In this document: positions 59,828-64,000 of the stretch, piece after piece
Position numbering within the stretch: the stretch's first letter is position 1
Layout of the letters: each line of letters opens with the position of its first letter
Assembly (NCBI GenBank): GCA_045106935.1
Contig: JBGCFN010000017.1
Location: 1-64,000 of the forward strand
Reading direction: 5' to 3'
Origin: UBA1858 sp045106935
Lineage (GTDB): Bacteria > Pseudomonadota > Gammaproteobacteria > UBA4575
Length of the DNA stretch: 64,000 nt
Position numbers and translations under genes: made by a program
The notes under the pieces: model-generated
The model's database searches: none
What the model saw: only the letters and a program-made list of their open reading frames with translations
What the model was told of the DNA's origin: nothing

Positions 59828-60721
59828 TTAATTCCATAACCATGCTGCGCCACGAACTCCACTCGAGTCACCATGTAAAGGCGCAACTAATTTAGTCTTT
59901 ACAGTATCTGAAAATACATGAGGTTGCCAGAGATTTGGAACAGTTGAATACAGTGATTCAATGTTAGACATGCCGCCACCCAGTACGATGATATGAGGGT
60001 CAAGAATATTGATAACTTGAGCGAGACTTATTGCTAGTCTCTGTTGGTAGCGAACTAACACATTAGTCGCGTGGGCATCACCCGCATGAGCATCCGCTAC
60101 AATTTGTTTGCTGTCTTTAGAGATACCCGTGGTACGTTGATAATCAGCTTCAAAGCCGACGCCAGATAAATAAGTTTCTATGCAACCATAATTGCCGCAC
60201 CAACATTGTATGTGGCATATTTCATCGTGGGAATGATTTGGTAAAGGGTTGTGGCCCCATTCACCGGCAATCGAATTTGGCCCATCAACTAGTTGCTTGT
60301 TGATGACAATACCTGCTCCGCAGCCTGTTCCAATGATCACACCAAACACAATGCTTGCATTATTAGCCGCACCATCCACTGCTTCGGAGAGTGCAAAACA
60401 ATTAGCATCATTCGCCATACGAATGTTGCGATTCAAAGATTTTTCTAAATCATGTTTGAATGGCTGGTCATTTAAGCATATAGAATTACTGTTACGTAGT
60501 AATTGACTAGTGGGAGAGATAGAGCCAGGTGTGCAAATGCCAATGCTAGCTTTGGTTTTTAACTTTGTTTCTGTGGATTCCACTAAATTAGTGATACGGT
60601 CAATCGTTGCTTGATAGTCACCTTGAGGTGTATTTATACGCTCGCGAAGCACTTCTTCGCCATGATTATTTAAAGCCAATAACTCGATCTTTGTTCCACC
60701 TAAATCAATACCGATACGCAT
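59828..60721 (-). CDS. ROK-family sugar kinase
   Basis: A 297-residue ROK kinase. ATP loop Ile-Asp-Leu-Gly-Gly-Thr-Lys, the catalytic Asn-Asp-Ala-Asn-Cys motif, Gly-Thr-Gly-Cys-Gly-Ala-Gly-Ile and the zinc motif Cys-x-Cys-Gly-Asn-Tyr-Gly-Cys-Ile-Glu. Resembles fructokinase/NagK types; the substrate is not known. Its place between PduO and DUF6580 may be incidental. Confidence 0.9.
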   Translation of the reverse strand: MRIGIDLGGTKIELLALNNHGEEVLRERINTPQGDYQATIDRITNLVESTETKLKTKASIGICTPGSISPTSQLLRNSNSICLNDQPFKHDLEKSLNRNIRMANDANCFALSEAVDGAANNASIVFGVIIGTGCGAGIVINKQLVDGPNSIAGEWGHNPLPNHSHDEICHIQCWCGNYGCIETYLSGVGFEADYQRTTGISKDSKQIVADAHAGDAHATNVLVRYQQRLAISLAQVINILDPHIIVLGGGMSNIESLYSTVPNLWQPHVFSDTVKTKLVAPLHGDSSGVRGAAWLWN

Positions 60722-60735
60722 GGATAAATCGCCTA

Positions 60736-61302
60736 TTATTCCTTTGGCTCAGGTAATACTAATTCTTTATTCCAGTAAGTCGACGAACAATTCTTCTCGG
60801 ATTCAAGTACTCTGGTAAGCACAAATAACAAATCTGAAAGACGATTAATATATTGGATCAGTTCGTTGCGAATTGCATTATGCCGAGACCATGCAACTAA
60901 GCTTCTTTCTGTGCGTCTACAGACTGTGCGTGCAAGATGGCAGTGAGCAATGCCAATATCGCCGCCGGGGAGGATAAACTCTTTTAATGGTGGTAAGTCT
61001 TGGTTGAAGAAATCTATCCAGCGTTCTAACCAATCTATATTGCTTATATTGATAAGAGTGCATTGTGGTGCACTAAGCTCACCGCCTATATTGAATAGAT
61101 GGTGTTGAATAGCTATTAATAATCTGTCGATTTCCATATTGGTCTGGCTGGCGCGTACACAGGCTATCGTTGAATTGAGTTCATCGACATCGCCGATCGA
61201 CTGAATTAATAAGCCATCTTTGCTAACGCGATGACCGGAAGCCAGGCCAGTACTACCATCATCACCTTTGCGTGTGTAGATTTTTGTTAGACGATTTCCC
61301 AT
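60736..61302 (-). CDS. PduO-type cob(I)alamin adenosyltransferase
   Basis: A 188-residue trimeric adenosyltransferase that makes adenosylcobalamin from ATP and cob(I)alamin. The N-terminal Thr-Arg-Lys-Gly-Asp-Asp-Gly-Ser-Thr-Gly-Leu ATP motif and Arg-Arg-Thr-Glu-Arg-Ser-Leu near residue 128 are diagnostic. It starts 5 bp after the btuB stop, so it is in the B12 riboswitch operon. Confidence 0.94.
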   Translation of the reverse strand: MGNRLTKIYTRKGDDGSTGLASGHRVSKDGLLIQSIGDVDELNSTIACVRASQTNMEIDRLLIAIQHHLFNIGGELSAPQCTLINISNIDWLERWIDFFNQDLPPLKEFILPGGDIGIAHCHLARTVCRRTERSLVAWSRHNAIRNELIQYINRLSDLLFVLTRVLESEKNCSSTYWNKELVLPEPKE

Positions 61303-61307
61303 TGTGT

Positions 61308-63215
61308 TTATAACTTTATTTCGAAGCCAACTGAACCAGAAAGATCTCTTGTCTCAAAACCAAATGCATCTTGATATTCCTCGTCTAGTAAATTGTTAAT
61401 GCGCGCAAACATTTTTAAGGTATCATTATATTGATAATTAATTGCAAGATTGACTAACGTGTAGTCATCTAAAGTTAATCTGTCACCAGTGCTAATATCA
61501 ATATCTCTACGGTCACCAATATGATTGATATTAACATTAAGATTGGCTTTAGTAGCTAAAAAAGAATAATTCGCTTGTCCAGACCATTGATGATTCGGTC
61601 GCCTTATTTCTGTGAGACTATTTCCTGAAGCGTCTGGTTCGCTAGCATCTAAATAAGTATATGCTCCGCTGGCGGTCAAGTTGTTTGTCAATTGCCCTTG
61701 AATTGATAGTTCTAGCCCATTACGTTCACTACGGGATTGGTTATTGATTACTGTTGATTGAAATGTAGGGAGAAAAATTGTCTGTATTTCATCTATAAGG
61801 TCTTCCCAAAAAAAAGCAGCTTGAAAATGGAAACGGTCATCAAATAATTCTTGTGAAAAACCAATTTCCCATGCTTCAGACGTTTCTGTGTTTAAGTCTT
61901 GATTACCAATGAAATTGTTTGGTGCAAAGCCAAATAATTCGATGAATGTGGGATTTTTTGCGCCAGTAGAATGTGTCACATAGGTTTTAGTTTGAGTAGT
62001 GGGGTGTACATAATTGAGCCCAATTTGGTATGTGTTTTGATTGTCAAACTCATCATTATTATCATGGCGATATGAAGCAGACAGCGCCCATTGTTTGAGA
62101 ATTTTAGCTCTATACTCGACAATTTTGCTGTAATTGGTAATTTTCTGGTGCTGATTTGGATCGAAGCCAGGGAATGAAGCACCTTGCTGACTAAACCGTT
62201 CTTGCTCACGTTCTAGTGCGACAGTGAAGGCTTGATTGAGCGGCAAGGATTCTATTTCAGGTAAAGTAAATGTGGACTGATAAGAGAATTTTTCCTTTGT
62301 AGATTCGGATTTAGATCGACCAAATATGCCATCAATGGAATCGTTACTGGTATTTAAGATTGAAGTTTCTATTAGATGAACCCAGTCGTCATTGAATAAT
62401 TTTAATTCAAAAAATCCACGAGCATAAAATTGTTCAACATCATTTTTACCAAATCCCTCAACTGGTACGCCTAGTGGTGCAGGGTCAAATTCATTGCTAG
62501 CGTTGGTGTAGCGAGAGTTAACACCCATATTAATTGCGTTATTGATTTGGTAGGTAGTTTTTAAATTTAAATTCGAATTATCATATCCATCTCTTTCATT
62601 ACCTGTGGTGGAAGTGTTAAAGCCATCTGAGTCTACAAAGTTTCCGCTTAGCGCAAGCTTGAATGTCTCTGAGCCAACTAAGTATGATAGCCCGCCGTGG
62701 TAGCTGTTTTCAGAGCCAACACTACTAGATGCGATTAATTCAGTACCAGAATTTGCATTTGAGGTAGTAATATTAATCACACCCGCTAATGCATCACTCC
62801 CCCATAAGGCACTTTGTGGTCCTCGTAATATTTCTATACTTTCGATATTGTTTGCAAGTAAATGTGCAAAATTAAATTCTGAAGAATTGGCAGGATCATT
62901 CACTTCGATCCCATCAATGATTACCAAGATATGATTCGCTTCGGCCCCGCGCATGCGCACTTGAGTAATACTGCCGGCACTTCCTTGTGTGCTGACATTT
63001 AAACCGGGCACTGCTTGTAATAAATCCGAAACGTAAACAGCATTTTGATTCTCTATTTGTTGTTTAGAAATCACCGTGATTGCACCTGCAACTTCATTAA
63101 TAGGAACTGCAGAGCGGCTGGCCGTGATCGAAATCGGAGGAAGTGGTTCGGCAGAACTAGTGCCGATATAACATAGTAGCGCTGCAAATAAAAAAAGGTT
63201 GCGTAGGTAGCTCAT
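61308..63215 (-). CDS. btuB: TonB-dependent cobalamin receptor, BtuB-like
   Basis: A 635-residue outer-membrane receptor. Signal peptide (to about Ser-Ala-Glu, residue 23), a TonB-box-like segment (Ile-Ser-Ile-Thr-Ala), a plug domain with Ile-Asp-Gly-Ile-Glu-Val-Asn-Asp, and a 22-strand barrel that ends in a hydrophobic/Phe-rich strand. The cobalamin riboswitch in its leader makes corrinoids the expected substrate. Good GGAG before the ATG. Confidence 0.92.
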   Translation of the reverse strand: MSYLRNLFLFAALLCYIGTSSAEPLPPISITASRSAVPINEVAGAITVISKQQIENQNAVYVSDLLQAVPGLNVSTQGSAGSITQVRMRGAEANHILVIIDGIEVNDPANSSEFNFAHLLANNIESIEILRGPQSALWGSDALAGVINITTSNANSGTELIASSSVGSENSYHGGLSYLVGSETFKLALSGNFVDSDGFNTSTTGNERDGYDNSNLNLKTTYQINNAINMGVNSRYTNASNEFDPAPLGVPVEGFGKNDVEQFYARGFFELKLFNDDWVHLIETSILNTSNDSIDGIFGRSKSESTKEKFSYQSTFTLPEIESLPLNQAFTVALEREQERFSQQGASFPGFDPNQHQKITNYSKIVEYRAKILKQWALSASYRHDNNDEFDNQNTYQIGLNYVHPTTQTKTYVTHSTGAKNPTFIELFGFAPNNFIGNQDLNTETSEAWEIGFSQELFDDRFHFQAAFFWEDLIDEIQTIFLPTFQSTVINNQSRSERNGLELSIQGQLTNNLTASGAYTYLDASEPDASGNSLTEIRRPNHQWSGQANYSFLATKANLNVNINHIGDRRDIDISTGDRLTLDDYTLVNLAINYQYNDTLKMFARINNLLDEEYQDAFGFETRDLSGSVGFEIKL

Positions 63216-63361
63216 GTGTTCTCCAGGTTAGAACAGTTAGAGCAAACGCAGTGACAGTAGAGTGTAAAAACCACACAACAAAGAGAAGGCAACTGGCATT
63301 CAGTCGTATTCGAATGTGAAGTCTAAACAGCCTGAATCGCCCACCGCAATTTGCCGTGCAG
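63216..63361 (-). other. Expression-platform region between riboswitch and btuB
   Basis: About 146 bases between the B12 box and the btuB ATG. It should hold the switching element, but no clear U-tract terminator is seen, so translational control (masking of the GGAG site) is as likely as attenuation. Open frames here are not genes. Confidence 0.4.
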
Positions 63362-63562
63362 TGACAGGCCGGTCTCCGGGCTCTCAAGTTGCTTGCCAGC
63401 GATATAGAATTGCTTAGCTTGCGAATAAACAGTCTTCCCACACTAATGTGCAGTGACATAGTTGTTTATTTACACTTGATTACCGTTGCGGGGGCAGCTC
63501 TGGGATTACACCAGATTCCCTGTTTCATTCTGCTTCTTAAAAATTAAGAACAGAACACCTGT
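63362..63562 (-). promoter_or_regulatory. Cobalamin (B12) riboswitch
   Basis: On the minus strand the RNA begins near 63562 with a GGTGTTCTG stem. It continues through the conserved GGGAATCTGGTGTAATCCC hairpin and GCTGCCCCCGCAACGGTAA core near 63490-63530, and ends with the B12 box (AGCCCGGAGACCGGCCTGT, 63364-63382). The order and spacing of these elements are those of the cobalamin aptamer. It lies in front of btuB, so corrinoid should lower expression of the operon. Ends are approximate. Confidence 0.93.
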
Positions 63563-63623
63563 ACTGCTGAATCAATAAATTATATTTCGATTGTAAGCCT
63601 AAAGCGCAGCGAAAGACAATCCA

Positions 63624-64000
63624 TTATGAGTTGTTTGATTGAAGTTTTTTTAAATCAGATAAGATTTGATCGCTATGTGAACTGACATCGACATTACGAT
63701 AGACCATGCTTATTTTGCCATCAGGATCAATAATAAAGGTATGTCGTTTTGCAAATTTAATGAACCCTAAAGATGTGAGTGCATTGTATTGCTTAGCAAC
63801 TCGCCCTTGAGTGTCTGACAACAATGGAAAGGGAAGGTGATACTTATTTGCAAATTCATCATGACTTTCACTGGAGTCTACGCTAACGCCCAGAATCTGT
63901 GTGTTGTGCGCACTAATAGTTTTATATTCATCTCGAAAAGCACAGGCCTGCTTGGTGCATCCGGGCGTATCATTTTTAGGGTAGAAATATAATACCACCC
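63624..64000 (-). CDS. bcp: Bcp/PrxQ-type thiol peroxidase (5' end outside the window)
   Basis: The last 125 or so codons of a peroxiredoxin; the gene continues past the window end, so the GTG near 63998 is an internal valine rather than the start. The peroxidatic cysteine is in Asp-Thr-Pro-Gly-Cys-Thr-Lys-Gln-Ala-Cys, with the second cysteine five residues on, as in atypical 2-Cys Bcp proteins. Reduces peroxides with thioredoxin. It may be co-directional with btuB but has its own 3' end before the riboswitch. Confidence 0.9.
   Translation of the reverse strand, partial: VVLYFYPKNDTPGCTKQACAFRDEYKTISAHNTQILGVSVDSSESHDEFANKYHLPFPLLSDTQGRVAKQYNALTSLGFIKFAKRHTFIIDPDGKISMVYRNVDVSSHSDQILSDLKKLQSNNS

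Noticed and set aside
63157..63459. 100-residue minus-strand frame over the btuB leader
   Set aside because: It covers the B12 box and riboswitch 3' part and runs into btuB in another frame; composition is not protein-like.

Overview
The window is a dense, mostly housekeeping stretch of a gammaproteobacterial chromosome with an AT-leaning composition. Gene content and order point to a free-living or loosely host-associated gammaproteobacterium that oxidises sulfur: the rpoN-hpf-ptsN and lptCAB-kdsCD blocks, mlaFEDCB-murA-hisG, petABC-sspAB, and nth beside an Rnf-type ferredoxin. The sulfur-oxidation clue is a pair read here as dsrN (siroheme amidase) and dsrR (a cysteine-free IscA-like protein), which normally accompany the reverse dissimilatory sulfite reductase. 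No rRNA, tRNA, insertion sequence, prophage or CRISPR array was seen.

Layout. 1-2.1 kb: the tail of an SH3/TM protein, a cupin, a DJ-1/PfpI protein and a DUF4399 protein. 2.1-6.6 kb: class Ia ribonucleotide reductase nrdAB, with a well-spaced pair of NrdR boxes upstream and tandem hairpins downstream. 6.7-8.9 kb: an Atm1-type ABC exporter with a small S24-like protein. 8.9-13.6 kb (minus strand): dsrN, dsrR, a NarX/NarL-like two-component system, a rhodanese and a 55-residue membrane protein in one apparent operon. 13.6-16.6 kb: rimO, a small ribbon-helix-helix protein and an NAD-type isocitrate dehydrogenase with a hairpin-rich leader. 16.6-21.2 kb (minus strand): a copper-associated RiPP cluster of the HvfABCD/bufferin type. 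It has a precursor with ten EGKCG motifs, an MNIO (DUF692) enzyme, its DUF2063 partner and DoxX, plus an extra glutamate-synthase-like flavoprotein.

21.2-27.2 kb: nth, a four-cluster RnfB/RnfC-type polyferredoxin, metG, apbC, a LEA-2 lipoprotein, dcd and a DUF5062 protein. 27.2-35.6 kb (minus strand): rpoN, hpf, ptsN, hprK, rapZ, a ManX-type EIIA, HPr, EI and mgtE. This is a regulatory PTS with no sugar permease in the window. 35.7-40.0 kb: lptBAC, kdsC, kdsD and a Ca2+/Na+ antiporter for LPS assembly. 40.1-48.7 kb (plus strand): mlaFEDCB, murA, hisG, a DAHP synthase, hisD and hisC.

48.7-53.1 kb (minus strand): a four-gene set of AstE/M14-like peptidase, RimK-like ATP-grasp ligase, inactive transglutaminase/7TM protein and retropepsin-like protein. 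53.3-55.3 kb: a DegS-like protease and a Nif3-like protein. 55.4-59.3 kb: petABC (cytochrome bc1), sspA and sspB. 59.3-63.6 kb (minus strand): a cobalamin riboswitch in front of btuB, PduO-type adenosyltransferase, a ROK kinase and a DUF6580 membrane protein, a likely corrinoid salvage operon. The window ends inside a Bcp/PrxQ peroxiredoxin.

The parts most worth following up are the RiPP cluster with its added flavoprotein and ECF-like promoter, the dsrNR-linked two-component operon, the stand-alone RnfB/RnfC ferredoxin fusion, and the DUF6580 protein in the B12 operon.
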